Shown: piece by piece, positions 42,189 to 51,226 of the stretch
How the letters are laid out: every line of letters starts with the position of its first letter
How positions within the stretch are numbered: position 1 is the first letter of the stretch
Origin: Streptomyces aquilus
Lineage (GTDB): Bacteria; Actinomycetota; Actinomycetes; Streptomycetales; Streptomycetaceae
Length of the DNA: 64,000 nt
Direction: 5' to 3'
NCBI RefSeq assembly: GCF_003955715.1
Contig: NZ_CP034463.1
Location: 9,114,001-9,178,000, forward strand
Notes under the pieces: model-generated
Database searches by the model: none
What the model was told of the DNA's origin: nothing
The model's input: the letters and a program-made list of their open reading frames with translations, nothing else
Position numbers and translations under genes: made by a program

Positions 42189-43229
42189 GTGGCACTCCCC
42201 TCCGCCCGCCCCGCGAGCCGGCAGGCCATGCGGCGCCGGCCCCCGGCCAAGGCCCCTGCCAAAGCGCCGGTCAAGGCCCTTGCCAAAGCGCCGGCCAAAG
42301 CCCCAGCCCAAGCCCCCGCCCCGGGCGCCGCACGGCTCCGCCGCAGTCAGCGTCGTACCGCCGCGCTCTTCATCGTCCCGTTCTTCGTCCTGTTCACCGT
42401 GGTCATGGTGGCGCCGATCGGCTACGCGCTCTGGATGAGCCTGTTCCAGGAACAGTCCTCCGGCCTCGGCTTCGGCGGCGCCCAACGCGTCTTCTCCGGC
42501 CTCGACAACTACACCGACGCTTTGTCCGACGACGGCTTCCGGTCGTCCTTCGCCCACATCGCCCTCTACTGCGCCCTCTACATCCCGGTGATGATCGGCG
42601 GTTCGCTCGCCCTGGCGCTCCTCGTCGACTCGGCCCTGGCCCGCGCCAAGCGGTTCTTCCAGCTCGCCCTGTTCCTGCCGCACGCGATCCCCGGACTGAT
42701 CGCCTCGATCATCTGGATCTACCTCTACACACCCGGCCTCAGCCCCGTGCTCGACTGGATCGGCGCGCTCGGCGGGTCCTGGGACTTCTACCGCGACGAT
42801 CATGTGCTCGCCTCGATGGTCAACCTGTGCGCCTGGCAGTGGACCGGCTACAACATGGTCATCTTCTACGCGGCGTTGCAGGCCGTGCCGCGCGAAGTGA
42901 TCGAAGCGGCCGTCGTGGACGGCGCCGGAGCCCTGCGCACCGCCCTGCGCATCAAGGTCCCGATGATCGCCTCCGCGGTCGTCATGACCGTTCTGTTCAC
43001 CTGCGTCGGCGCGATCCAGATCTTCACCGAGCCGAAACTCCTCAACCAGCGGGGCGCGCCCGCCATCGACACCGAGTGGTCGCCCACGCTCTTCATCTGG
43101 AAGGCCGGGTTCGTGCGGCACGACTACGGACTCGCCGCCGCCGCGTCCCTGCTGCTCGCCGCGCTCGGCATCGCCCTCTCCTATCTCGTCACCCGGCTCG
43201 GCAACCGGTGGAAGGCGGCCACGTCATGA
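42189..43229 (+). CDS. Sugar ABC transporter permease (MalF type)
   Basis: A 346-residue permease. GTG 42189 follows AAGGAG (42178-42183). The first 50 residues are an unusual Lys/Ala/Pro repeat (KAPAKAPVKALAKAPAKAP) before the first membrane helix. The EAA loop is REVIEAAVVDGAGALRTALRIKVPM. It overlaps the next permease by 4 bp (ATGA). It works with that partner and the binding protein encoded upstream. No ATPase is local. The N-terminal repeat is not typical for the family and may come from slippage. Confidence 0.92.
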   Translation: MALPSARPASRQAMRRRPPAKAPAKAPVKALAKAPAKAPAQAPAPGAARLRRSQRRTAALFIVPFFVLFTVVMVAPIGYALWMSLFQEQSSGLGFGGAQRVFSGLDNYTDALSDDGFRSSFAHIALYCALYIPVMIGGSLALALLVDSALARAKRFFQLALFLPHAIPGLIASIIWIYLYTPGLSPVLDWIGALGGSWDFYRDDHVLASMVNLCAWQWTGYNMVIFYAALQAVPREVIEAAVVDGAGALRTALRIKVPMIASAVVMTVLFTCVGAIQIFTEPKLLNQRGAPAIDTEWSPTLFIWKAGFVRHDYGLAAAASLLLAALGIALSYLVTRLGNRWKAATS

Positions 43230-44152
43230 GCACCCTCACCCACGGCACCACACCCACATCCCAGAGCGACACCGCCGCGCGCCCTGGGCCGGCCGAGAGC
43301 CGGCGCCGCACCTCCGCGCACCTCCTTCTCTCCCCGGGCGTCGTCAACGGCATCCTCCTCGTCGCCGCCTTCTACACGCTCATGCCGGTCAGCTGGCTGC
43401 TGTTCGCCGCCACCAAGAACCACCGCGACCTGTTCGCCACCTCGGGCTTCAGCTTCGGCGACTTCAACCTCTTCGCGAACCTCCAGCGGGTCCTGACCTT
43501 CAACGACAGCATCTATCTGCGCTGGTTCGGCAACAGCGTCCTGTACTCCGTCGTCGGCTCCGCCGCCTCCACCCTCCTGTGCGTGGCCACGGGCTACGCC
43601 TTCGACAAGTACGCGTTCCGGGGCAAGGAGAAGCTGTTCGGCGTGGTGCTCGGCGGTGTCCTCGTCCCCACCACCGTGATCCAGCTGCCGATGTACCTGC
43701 TCGCCAGCAAGGCGGGCATCGTCAACACCTACTGGGCGCTGCTGCTGCCGGCCCTGGTCAACCCCTTCGGCGTCTATCTGGCCCGGGTCTTCTCGGAAGG
43801 CTATGTGCCGAACGAGGTCCTGGAGGCGGCCCGCGTCGACGGCGCCGGTGAACTGCGGCTGTTCGCCCGGATCTCGCTGCCCATGCTGGCGCCCGGCTTC
43901 ATGACGATCTTCCTGTTCTCGTTCACCGCCAGCTGGAACAATTTCTTCGGCGCCCTCGTCATGCTCAACGACGACTCGCTCTACCCGGTCAACCTGGGCC
44001 TGTTCATGTGGAACAGCGTCACCCAGCAGCAGCCCGAGTACTACTCGCTCGTCATCACGGGCTCCCTCGTCGCCGTCGTCCCGCTGATCGTCGCGTTCGT
44101 GTGCCTCCAGCGCTTCTGGCGCTCCGGCCTGACGGCCGGTGCGGTCAAGTGA
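43226..44152 (+). CDS. Carbohydrate ABC transporter permease (MalG type)
   Basis: A 308-residue permease with about six helices. The EAA loop reads NEVLEAARVDGAGELRLFARISLPML. The ATG overlaps the previous stop. The C-terminus (LQRFWRSGLTAGAVK) is normal. It completes the transporter of the lyase regulon and is followed directly by the dehydrogenase gene. Confidence 0.94.
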   Translation: MSTLTHGTTPTSQSDTAARPGPAESRRRTSAHLLLSPGVVNGILLVAAFYTLMPVSWLLFAATKNHRDLFATSGFSFGDFNLFANLQRVLTFNDSIYLRWFGNSVLYSVVGSAASTLLCVATGYAFDKYAFRGKEKLFGVVLGGVLVPTTVIQLPMYLLASKAGIVNTYWALLLPALVNPFGVYLARVFSEGYVPNEVLEAARVDGAGELRLFARISLPMLAPGFMTIFLFSFTASWNNFFGALVMLNDDSLYPVNLGLFMWNSVTQQQPEYYSLVITGSLVAVVPLIVAFVCLQRFWRSGLTAGAVK

Positions 44153-44223
44153 CTCGCGTGACTCACGTGACGGTCCCCGCACGCCCGACGCCCCCCACGT
44201 CGCCCGTACCGGAAGGCACCCCC

Positions 44224-45249
44224 CTGAACAGCACCAGCCCCCTGCCGACCGCGCCCCGACCGCAGACGCTGCTCGCCATGGGCGCCGACATCCACCACCG
44301 CCTGCTCACCGAAGGCGCCCTGGACCGACTGTCTTCCGTGGCCCGCGTCGACACGACCACCGCGGTCACCGTGCTGGACGACACGGACCAACTCGCCCGC
44401 ACCGAACTCCTCTTCACCCACTGGGGCGCACCCGAGCTCACCGAGGAGGCGCTGCGCCGACTGCCCCGGCTGCGGGCGGTCGTCCACGCGGCGGGCTCCG
44501 TCAAACACCATGTCACCGAAGCCGTCTGGCGGCACGGCATCAGGGTCTCCTCCGCGGCGGCCGCCAACGCCCTGCCCGTCGCCGAATTCACCCTGGCCGC
44601 CATCCTGTTCGCGGGCAAGCGCGTCCTCGACATCGCCCAGCTCTACGCCACCACCCGCGCCCGACCCGACCTGCTCCCGTACTACAGCGGCCACGGCAAC
44701 TACCGGCGCACCGTGGGCATCGTCGGCGCCTCCCGCATCGGCCGCCGTGTCATCGACCTGCTGCGCCCGCACGACGTCGACGTCCTGCTGCACGACCCGT
44801 ACGTCGACGCCGCCGAGGCCCGCGGGCTCGGGGTGACGCCGCTGCCGCTCGACGAACTCGTCCGGCGCAGCGACGTGGTCTCCGTCCACGCGCCCCAACT
44901 CCCCGAGACCCGGCACATGTTCGACGCCCGCCGCATCGCCCTGCTGAAGGACGGCGCCACCCTCGTCAACACCGCGCGCGGCTCGCTCGTCGACACCGCC
45001 GCCCTCACCGCCCACCTGGTCACCGGCCGTGTCCACGCCGTCCTCGACGTCACGGAACCGGATGTGCCGCCCGCCGACTCGCCCCTGTACGCGCTGCCCA
45101 ACGTCCTGCTCACCCCGCACATCGCGGGCTCCCTCGGCAACGAACTGCACCGGATGACGGACTGGGCCGTCGACGAGGTCGTCCGCTACGCGCAGGGCCT
45201 GCCGTTCGCGTACGAGGTCGGCCCGGAGGAACTCTCCCGCTCGGCCTGA
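44224..45249 (+). CDS. D-2-hydroxyacid dehydrogenase family protein
   Basis: About 341 residues from this start. The nucleotide domain has VGIVGASRIGRRVIDLL. SDVVSVHAPQLPETRHMF, LVNTARGSLVDTAAL and LTPHIAGSLGNELHRM (the catalytic His) are the family blocks. The start is uncertain. GGAAGG at 44211-44216 lies 7 bases before a CTG at 44224, which fits well. GTG codons at 44149, 44158 and 44167 are the conventional choices, and the first overlaps the permease stop as GTGA. The enzyme would reduce or oxidise a 2-hydroxyacid, perhaps a sugar acid from the imported product. The substrate is an inference. Confidence 0.85.
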   Translation: MNSTSPLPTAPRPQTLLAMGADIHHRLLTEGALDRLSSVARVDTTTAVTVLDDTDQLARTELLFTHWGAPELTEEALRRLPRLRAVVHAAGSVKHHVTEAVWRHGIRVSSAAAANALPVAEFTLAAILFAGKRVLDIAQLYATTRARPDLLPYYSGHGNYRRTVGIVGASRIGRRVIDLLRPHDVDVLLHDPYVDAAEARGLGVTPLPLDELVRRSDVVSVHAPQLPETRHMFDARRIALLKDGATLVNTARGSLVDTAALTAHLVTGRVHAVLDVTEPDVPPADSPLYALPNVLLTPHIAGSLGNELHRMTDWAVDEVVRYAQGLPFAYEVGPEELSRSA

Positions 45250-45282
45250 CACGCCAACCCCCCTTACCCGGAAGGACGTTCC

Positions 45283-46728
45283 ATGCAGAGTCGTGTCCTC
45301 GTCGTCGGCATCGACGGCGTACGTCTCGACGTACTGCGCCGCCTGCCCACCCCGCACCTCGCCGCCTTGGCCGCCGACGGCTTCCTCACCCCGGTCGAGG
45401 TGGACGCGGACACCCCCACCATGTCCGGACCGTGCTGGGCGACGATCGTCACCGGCGTCACCGCGGCCAAACACGGCGTGTGGAGCAACGACTTCACCGG
45501 ACACCGCCTCGACGTCTTCCCCGACTTCGCGACCCGGCTCGCCGAACAGGACGGCCGCCGTACGTTCGTCGCCGCGGGCTGGCGCCCGCTGATGCAGGTC
45601 CGCGACGGCGGGCCCCTGTTCCGCGCCCCGTCCCGGAGCGTGTTCATCGAGCCCGTCGCGGACACCCCCAAGTCCTGGGAACGCTGCGACGAACAGATCA
45701 CCGACGCGGCCGCGGCCGTCCTCGCCGTCGACGAGGTGGACGCCTCGTTCGTCTACCTCGGCGCGCCCGACGAGACGGCCCACTTCCTCGGCTGCGGAGA
45801 GGCCTACGAGGCGGCCGTACGACAGGCCGACCGCCGCCTCGGCCGGCTGCTCGCCGCGATCCGGTCCCGCCCTTCGTACGCCGACGAACACTGGACCGTC
45901 CTCGTCGTCACCGACCACGGCCATGTCGACGCGGGCGGCCATGGCGGGCGTACGCCGGAGGAGCGCACGGCGTGGCTGGCCGCGGCCGGTCCGGGGATCG
46001 GCGCCGCACCGCCCGCGCTCCGCCATGTGGACGTCGGCGCCCAGGTGTTCGCGGCCCTCGGCCGCCACCCCGACCGGCACTGGACCCTGGACGGCCGCCC
46101 CTTCGCCGCCGCCCCGCACGCCGTGCTCCTCGACATGGACGGCACTCTGGTCGACACCGAGTCGCTGTGGCTGCGTACGGTCCATGAGACGGTTCCCGGG
46201 GCCGATGCGGCCCACGTCCTGGGCCGCTCGGTCTCCGACACGGCCGCCCACCTCCACGCCCTCACCGGCGACGCCCCGCAGCAGCTCGCCGCCGACCTGG
46301 AGGCACGCTTCCTGGCAGCCGTCCGCGAGGAGGCGACCCCGCTGCCGGGTGCGCTCGAACTGCTCGACCTTCTCCAGGAGTTGGGCATTCCGGCGGCGCT
46401 GGTCTCCGCCTCCTCGCGGCCCGTCGTGGACGCCGTCCTCGGCATCCTCGGCCCCGACCGGTTCCGTACGACCGTCGCCGAGGGCGAGACGCCCCGCACC
46501 AAGCCGGCCGCGGACCCCTACCTCGCCGCCGCCCGCGGTCTCGGCGTCGACCCGGCAGCCTGCCTCGCCGTCGAGGACTCGCCCACCGGCGTCACCGCCG
46601 CCGAGGCGGCGGGGTGCAGGGTCCTCGCCGTCCCGTCGTACGCCTCCGTCACTCCCGCGCCCCGCCGCACCGTGCTCGCCGACCTCAAGGGGATCGGCCG
46701 GCACGAGCTGTGGACGGCAGGTCTGTGA
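45283..46728 (+). CDS. Fusion of alkaline-phosphatase-superfamily phosphodiesterase and HAD phosphatase
   Basis: A 481-residue two-domain protein. Residues 1-280 are a nucleotide pyrophosphatase/phosphodiesterase type: VVGIDGVRLDVLRRL (first metal Asp), TMSGPCWATIVTG (nucleophile Thr/Ser region), and VVTDHGHVDAGGHGG (metal His/Asp). Residues 284-481 are a HAD hydrolase: AVLLDMDGTLVDTES with the nucleophile Asp, VSASSRPVVDAVLG, KPAADPYLAAA and VEDSPTGVTAAEAAG. Both active sites look complete. ATG 45283 follows GGAAGG. It lies in the sugar operon, so it may remove phosphate groups from a sugar phosphate or phosphodiester. This is inference. Confidence 0.87.
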   Translation: MQSRVLVVGIDGVRLDVLRRLPTPHLAALAADGFLTPVEVDADTPTMSGPCWATIVTGVTAAKHGVWSNDFTGHRLDVFPDFATRLAEQDGRRTFVAAGWRPLMQVRDGGPLFRAPSRSVFIEPVADTPKSWERCDEQITDAAAAVLAVDEVDASFVYLGAPDETAHFLGCGEAYEAAVRQADRRLGRLLAAIRSRPSYADEHWTVLVVTDHGHVDAGGHGGRTPEERTAWLAAAGPGIGAAPPALRHVDVGAQVFAALGRHPDRHWTLDGRPFAAAPHAVLLDMDGTLVDTESLWLRTVHETVPGADAAHVLGRSVSDTAAHLHALTGDAPQQLAADLEARFLAAVREEATPLPGALELLDLLQELGIPAALVSASSRPVVDAVLGILGPDRFRTTVAEGETPRTKPAADPYLAAARGLGVDPAACLAVEDSPTGVTAAEAAGCRVLAVPSYASVTPAPRRTVLADLKGIGRHELWTAGL

Positions 46729-46766
46729 CCTGGCGATCCGACATTTTGTTCGACAGGCGCCCGCCG

Positions 46767-46777
46767 CATACGATCGG
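46767..46777. promoter_or_regulatory. Half-site resembling the regulon operator
   Basis: CATACGATCGG, read on the other strand as CCGATCGTATG, matches the first half of the operator at 50131. It lies 39 bp before the ATP-grasp gene. Only a half-site is visible. Confidence 0.3.
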
Positions 46778-46815
46778 CTCCCGCCGTCGAGGAGACAAAC
46801 CGAGGAGAAGCCCGC

Positions 46816-47640
46816 ATGCCGCGCATCCTGTACGTCACCGACCTCGCCTACGAGGCGCGCGGGCGGCGGTACTGCGACGAGGACATCTACCTGACCGCAC
46901 GGCTGCGCGCGGACTTCGACCTCGCCCTGTGCGACCCGCGGGACGCCGTGGCACTGATGGACGCCTTCGACGCGGTCGTCGTACGCAACAGCGGCCCCGT
47001 GCTCACGTACCAGGAGTCCTACGACGCCTTCCGCGAGCACGCGCTGGCGACCGGGGCGCGCGTCTACAACCCGCTCTCCGGCAGGGCCGACATGGCGGGC
47101 AAGCAGTACCTGCTCGACCTCCACGCGGCGGGCTTCCCGGTCATCCCCACCGTCGACCGCGCCGAGGACCTGCACCGGCTGCCGGACACGGACCGGTACG
47201 TCGTCAAGCCGAAGCTCGGCGCCGACTCCATGGGCCTGAGGATCGTCCCGGCCGACGAGGCCCGCGTCCTCGCGACCGGGGACGTCCTGGTCCAGCCCTG
47301 CGTCGACTTCGCCTACGAGGTGTCCTTCTATTTCGTCGACCACGACTTCCAGTACGCCCTCCACGCCCCGCACCCCGACCGGCGCTGGCAGCTGGAGCCG
47401 TACGACCCCACCGCGGAGGACCTGGAGTTCGCGCGCCGGTTCGTCGACTGGAACACCCTCGACCACGGCATCCAGCGCGTCGACGCCTGCCGCGCACCGG
47501 GCGGGGAGCTGCTGCTGGTGGAGTTGGAGGACCTGAACCCCTATCTGTCGCTGGAGGCGCTGGGAGAGGGGACGAGGGACGCCTTCGTCACCGCGATGAA
47601 GACGTCCCTGCGCCGGTTCCTGAAGGTCACCCCAGCCTGA
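46816..47640 (+). CDS. ATP-grasp-fold protein (RimK/glutathione synthetase-like)
   Basis: A 274-residue ATP-grasp-like protein. It opens with the preATP domain (ILYVTDLAYEARGRRYCDEDIYLTARL). FDAVVVRNSGPV is followed by NPLSGRADMAGKQYLLDL. The ATP-lysine strand is RYVVKPKLGADSMG. The metal end is LLLVELEDLNPYLSLEAL. It is followed on the opposite strand by the lyase gene, with a 14-bp overlap of the 3' ends. It may add an amino acid or other acid to a small molecule. The substrate is unknown and no partner amine ligase is nearby. Confidence 0.75.
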   Translation: MPRILYVTDLAYEARGRRYCDEDIYLTARLRADFDLALCDPRDAVALMDAFDAVVVRNSGPVLTYQESYDAFREHALATGARVYNPLSGRADMAGKQYLLDLHAAGFPVIPTVDRAEDLHRLPDTDRYVVKPKLGADSMGLRIVPADEARVLATGDVLVQPCVDFAYEVSFYFVDHDFQYALHAPHPDRRWQLEPYDPTAEDLEFARRFVDWNTLDHGIQRVDACRAPGGELLLVELEDLNPYLSLEALGEGTRDAFVTAMKTSLRRFLKVTPA

Positions 47641-50077
47641 CGGTGATCTTCTGGGTGGCCCCGGTCGTGCCGCTGAGGTCGCCGAACGCCAGCCGGAGCG
47701 AGGAGCCCGTCGTCGCAGAGGTGACGGTGGACGGCTTCGACAGCACGGCGGAGACCGCCCGGTTCCAGGTGAGCGTGAGGCTCGTGCGCATCCGCATCGG
47801 GTCGCTGACGCAGAGCACCGCCGTACCGTCGCTCTTCTCGCTGATCATCACGGAGCAGGGGTCGCTCGCGACGAGGTCGCCGACCGTGCCGCCGAACCAG
47901 AAGTTGACGCCCGTGAACCCCGACGAGGGCACGGTCACGCCCTGTTGGTCGTCGGTGTTGGCGAGCACGGTCAGCCAGCCGGTGGCGGTGGCCCGCGCCT
48001 GGGTCTGCGCGGCCGTGGCGCCCGGCATGAGCAGGTACGCGTATCCGCCGTTCGTGGGGTTCGAGCCGTGATCGACGTACAGCGTCAGGTACTTGCGGTT
48101 GAGGACCGTGGTGGAACCGCCCTTGTTGATGTCGCTCCACTTCCCGTCACGTGCGTCACGGAGCGCGGTGAAGGTCGCGCCGCCGGGGAGGACGTAGCCG
48201 CCCATGCCGCCGATGTGCGCCCAGCGGGCCCCGGTGAACGTCTGTGACCAGGGGTAGGTGGCCGGGTATGCGGTGCCGTCCACGGTGAGGGAATGGCTTC
48301 CGGTCGGGCCGAGGTTGCGGTTCTCGATCGTCGACTCGACCGCGGTGCCGTCGGTGCACTTGATGCCCGCGCCGAGGCAGACGATCGAGTCGTCCACGCA
48401 GAACCACGACTTCTTCGCCATGAGCGTGGACTGAAGTCCCTTGAGATACTGGCCGATCGCGGCCCGCTGGCCGTCCGTGGCCCCGCCGACCCAGTTCACG
48501 TCCGGCAGTGACGCGCCCCAGTCACCGCCGGCCGCGTCCGCGAGTGCCTTGCGGGAGGCCGTGGTGCCGGGCAGGCGGTAGGGGTCGACGGTAGGCCAGA
48601 AGGCGTCGCTGTACTGGCCGTTGGCGTAGGTGTCGCCCCACCAGTAGAGCATTCCGGAGCCGGTGTGCCAGCCGCGCAGGTTCTCGCCGTTGCCGGTCTC
48701 GTAGTACGTGATCCTGCGGTCGGCCATGCTGATCGACGCCGCCCAGCCGGGTCTGCGGTGGGTGGCCCGGGCCATGCCGGTGAACAGGCGGTGGCCGGTC
48801 GGCTCGGCGATCGCGGTGACCGTCGTGTCGTCGACGACGCCCTTGAGACGGGCGAGGCCCGTCAGCCCGAGCGACGGGTCGCTCATCGGCGGGCTGTAGT
48901 AGTCGCGTTGGATCCAGCCCTTCACCAGTCCGCGCCAGCGCGCGTTCTCGGTGGCGCTCGCGCTCTGCCCGAGCAGGACGATCGACGCGAGGATCGGATG
49001 ACCGCGCAGATGGTCGTTCTGCTGGATCTGCTTGGCGTCGGTGGCCGAGACGCCCCGGCTGATCGCCCGGCCCGAGACGCCGTCCATCACCAGCCCGTTG
49101 TAGAGGAAGGGCGCCCACGCGTTCTCCACGGCGTCGAACACGATCTGCCGGTTCGCGTCGGTGACCTGCCAGGTCGACCCGGTGAGCAGCGCGAACAGCA
49201 TCCCGAGCCCGCCGAGCATCACCGAGCCGTACGAGCCCGTGTAGGGCACGGTCGTGTGCTGGACGAACGACCCGTCCTGGTAGAGGCCGTCGCCGCTCGT
49301 GACGTACGGGAAGACGTGGGAGAGGGCGTCCCGGGCCAGCGCGACCTTCGCGGCACTCGCGCCGACGATCCCGCGCAGCGCCAGCACCCGGCACAGGTCG
49401 ACGCGGTTGGCGCCGGTGCTGGTGCCGCTGTAGCTCGCGACCGCCGCATCGGGCACGAAGTGGTCGACGGCGGCCACGTAGTTCGCGATCTGCGTCGCCG
49501 ACAGGGAGTCGTACATCAGCACACACACGTCCAGCAGCGACTGCGGGGCGCCGATCTGCCAGCTGTACCAGTTGCCGTAGCGGGCCTGGCCGGCGTGGTA
49601 GACCTCGCTGTGCAGATGGTCGAGCCCGGTGAGGATCGCGGTCCTGAGCGTCGCGTCGCCGGTGAGGCCGGTGCCTTGTTGGCAGTAGGCCTGGGCCAGC
49701 GTACTGAGCCGGTTGTAGCTGGTGTTGAGGTTGCCCGAGTAGCCGTACGACTCCTGGTCGGTGTCGGGTTCCGGGTCCGCGTACACGAGGTCCGGCCACA
49801 GGGAGCCGGACGCCGGCGCCATGGCGGACCGCAACTGGGCCGCGGTGGCGCCCAGTTCGGTGAGCCGGCTCTTGAAGGGCTCGGCGGTGGGGCTGAAGCC
49901 CTCGCCGAGGATCAGCGTGCGCCACTTCGCCCGCAGGGTCGCGAACTCGTCCGCCTCCGCGGCCCGCACGGCGGACTGAGGAGCGGCGTGCGCCTGGGCG
50001 GGGACGCCGAGCGCGACGGCGGTACCGGTGCTTGCGGCTGCGGCGAGCACGCCGCGACGTGACCAACGAGTCGTCAT
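47627..50077 (-). CDS. Secreted polysaccharide lyase family 8 enzyme (hyaluronate/chondroitin/xanthan lyase type)
   Basis: An 816-residue exported lyase. The signal is Tat-like (TRWSRRGVLAAAAS). The N-terminal alpha/alpha toroid contains NWYSWQIGAPQSLLD and TGANRVDLCRVLALRG, then YQDGSFVQHTTVPYTGSYG, which holds likely Asn/His/Tyr active-site residues. RGISRGVS and ENLRGWHTGSGMLYWWGDTYANGQYSDAFWPTVDPYRLPGTT are PL8-typical. Beta-sandwich domains follow. These enzymes cleave uronic-acid polysaccharides by beta-elimination. ATG 50077 is used; the longer frame crosses the operator region. It is convergent with the ATP-grasp gene, and its promoter has the shared operator. Confidence 0.9.
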   Translation of the reverse strand: MTTRWSRRGVLAAAASTGTAVALGVPAQAHAAPQSAVRAAEADEFATLRAKWRTLILGEGFSPTAEPFKSRLTELGATAAQLRSAMAPASGSLWPDLVYADPEPDTDQESYGYSGNLNTSYNRLSTLAQAYCQQGTGLTGDATLRTAILTGLDHLHSEVYHAGQARYGNWYSWQIGAPQSLLDVCVLMYDSLSATQIANYVAAVDHFVPDAAVASYSGTSTGANRVDLCRVLALRGIVGASAAKVALARDALSHVFPYVTSGDGLYQDGSFVQHTTVPYTGSYGSVMLGGLGMLFALLTGSTWQVTDANRQIVFDAVENAWAPFLYNGLVMDGVSGRAISRGVSATDAKQIQQNDHLRGHPILASIVLLGQSASATENARWRGLVKGWIQRDYYSPPMSDPSLGLTGLARLKGVVDDTTVTAIAEPTGHRLFTGMARATHRRPGWAASISMADRRITYYETGNGENLRGWHTGSGMLYWWGDTYANGQYSDAFWPTVDPYRLPGTTASRKALADAAGGDWGASLPDVNWVGGATDGQRAAIGQYLKGLQSTLMAKKSWFCVDDSIVCLGAGIKCTDGTAVESTIENRNLGPTGSHSLTVDGTAYPATYPWSQTFTGARWAHIGGMGGYVLPGGATFTALRDARDGKWSDINKGGSTTVLNRKYLTLYVDHGSNPTNGGYAYLLMPGATAAQTQARATATGWLTVLANTDDQQGVTVPSSGFTGVNFWFGGTVGDLVASDPCSVMISEKSDGTAVLCVSDPMRMRTSLTLTWNRAVSAVLSKPSTVTSATTGSSLRLAFGDLSGTTGATQKITVRLG

Positions 50078-50093
50078 GACGGCGGTTTCTAGC

Positions 50094-50121
50094 ACGCTAT
50101 CGCTCAAACGCTCAATAGCGT
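50094..50121. promoter_or_regulatory. Inverted repeat upstream of the lyase gene
   Basis: ACGCTAT at 50094-50100 and ATAGCGT at 50115-50121 are perfect 7-bp arms around a direct repeat CGCTCAA/CGCTCAA. It lies within 45 bp of the lyase ATG. Confidence 0.55.
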
Positions 50122-50130
50122 CTACTGAAC

Positions 50131-50146
50131 CGATCGTATCGATCGT
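50131..50146. promoter_or_regulatory. Operator-like site upstream of the lyase gene
   Basis: CGATCGTATCGATCGT shares the CGATCGTxTxGATxG pattern with the sites at 39307 and 40556. It is 54 bp before the lyase ATG. Confidence 0.6.
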
Positions 50147-50237
50147 TTCTTTTCGGCGGACGGTGAGGAACGGATGAACTCCTGAGTCGTCTGACCCGTA
50201 TCCCTACGCGAAGCACGGGGGACGGAAGGAGAACCAC

Positions 50238-50978
50238 GTGTCGACATCGCCCGAGCCCGGGCAGCCGGACGACCGGCCGGTCCTCGAACCGATCCGCGTG
50301 CTGCGCCCGCGCCGCACCGACGCCCTCGCCGAACTCATGAAGGACATGCCCCCGCGCGTCACCGGCTTCGAGTCCGTGGTGATGCCGCGACGACTGTCCG
50401 ACGACGAGGACTTCGGCGCGGAGGACTTCGGCGCGGAGGACTTCGCCGCGGAGGGCGCGACTCAGGAACTGCCGCCCGTCCGCGGCCGTTTCGACGCCGG
50501 GTCACGCGGCACCCGCCGCCCCGTCGGTCACGGCGACGGCTTCGGCTTCGGTCCCGGACTGCGCCGCGCCGCGATCGTGGTCGCCGTCGGCGCCGCGGCC
50601 CTGGTCGGCTTCGGCTGCGCCCTGCTGCTCCCGGGCCGGGCCGACGGCGCCGCCCCCGCACCGTCCCCCACGCCCTCCACCCCCTCCGCCCCGCCGTCCT
50701 CGCCGACCGCGCCCGCCACGACCGACCCCGACCCGGACGGCGCCGGCACCCTGCGCGAAGGCGACAGCGGCCCCGAGGTGACCGACCTCCAACGACGCCT
50801 GCTGCGCATCCCGAACGTCTACGAGAACGGCTCCACCAACGGCACCTACGACCCCGACCTCACCGAGGCCGTCGCCCGGTTCCAGCTCTGGTACGGCATC
50901 CGCGGCGACGAGACCGGCGTCTACGGCGACGACACCCGCCGCGACCTGGAATCCAGGACGAGCACCGGCGGCGGCTGA
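50238..50978 (+). CDS. Membrane-anchored peptidoglycan-binding domain protein
   Basis: A 246-residue protein. The N-terminal cytosolic part is acidic and repetitive (EDFGAEDFGAEDFAAE). A membrane helix runs about 111-130 (AAIVVAVGAAALVGFGCALLL). A P/S/T/A-rich linker leads to a C-terminal PG_binding_1 domain (LREGDSGPEVTDLQRRLLRI and DPDLTEAVARFQLWYGIRGDETGVYGDDT). It would stay in the membrane and touch the wall. GTG 50238 follows GAAGGAG. It may be a wall sensor or anchor. No catalytic domain is present. Confidence 0.83.
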   Translation: MSTSPEPGQPDDRPVLEPIRVLRPRRTDALAELMKDMPPRVTGFESVVMPRRLSDDEDFGAEDFGAEDFAAEGATQELPPVRGRFDAGSRGTRRPVGHGDGFGFGPGLRRAAIVVAVGAAALVGFGCALLLPGRADGAAPAPSPTPSTPSAPPSSPTAPATTDPDPDGAGTLREGDSGPEVTDLQRRLLRIPNVYENGSTNGTYDPDLTEAVARFQLWYGIRGDETGVYGDDTRRDLESRTSTGGG

Positions 50979-51093
50979 CTGCGCGGCGGCCCCTCTCGAA
51001 CGCCGGGTAACGCCCGGCAAAAGCAGCGCGGATGACGTGACGAGGGACGTCATCATGGAGGGTCCAGCGCACCTTGCACCGAAGGCCACGCCG

Positions 51094-51201
51094 ATGACCC
51101 TCTCCCGCGTCCCGGGCCTCGTCCTGCCGACCGTCTTCTTGCTGGCCCTCGTCATCGGCGCGATCTGGTACTGGCGACACCGCGACGACGACGCGCCCTG
51201 A
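51094..51201 (+). CDS. Small single-pass membrane protein
   Basis: A 35-residue protein with MTLSRVPG, a hydrophobic helix (LVLPTVFLLALVIGAIWYW), then a charged end (RHRDDDAP). ATG 51094 follows GAAGG by 8 bases; an in-frame ATG at 51055 would add 13 residues. No family is recognised. It is convergent with the phosphatase gene and lies after the peptidoglycan-binding gene. Small size limits certainty. Confidence 0.5.
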   Translation: MTLSRVPGLVLPTVFLLALVIGAIWYWRHRDDDAP

Positions 51202-51226
51202 CCGGAACCCCCGTCGCCGCGGGACG

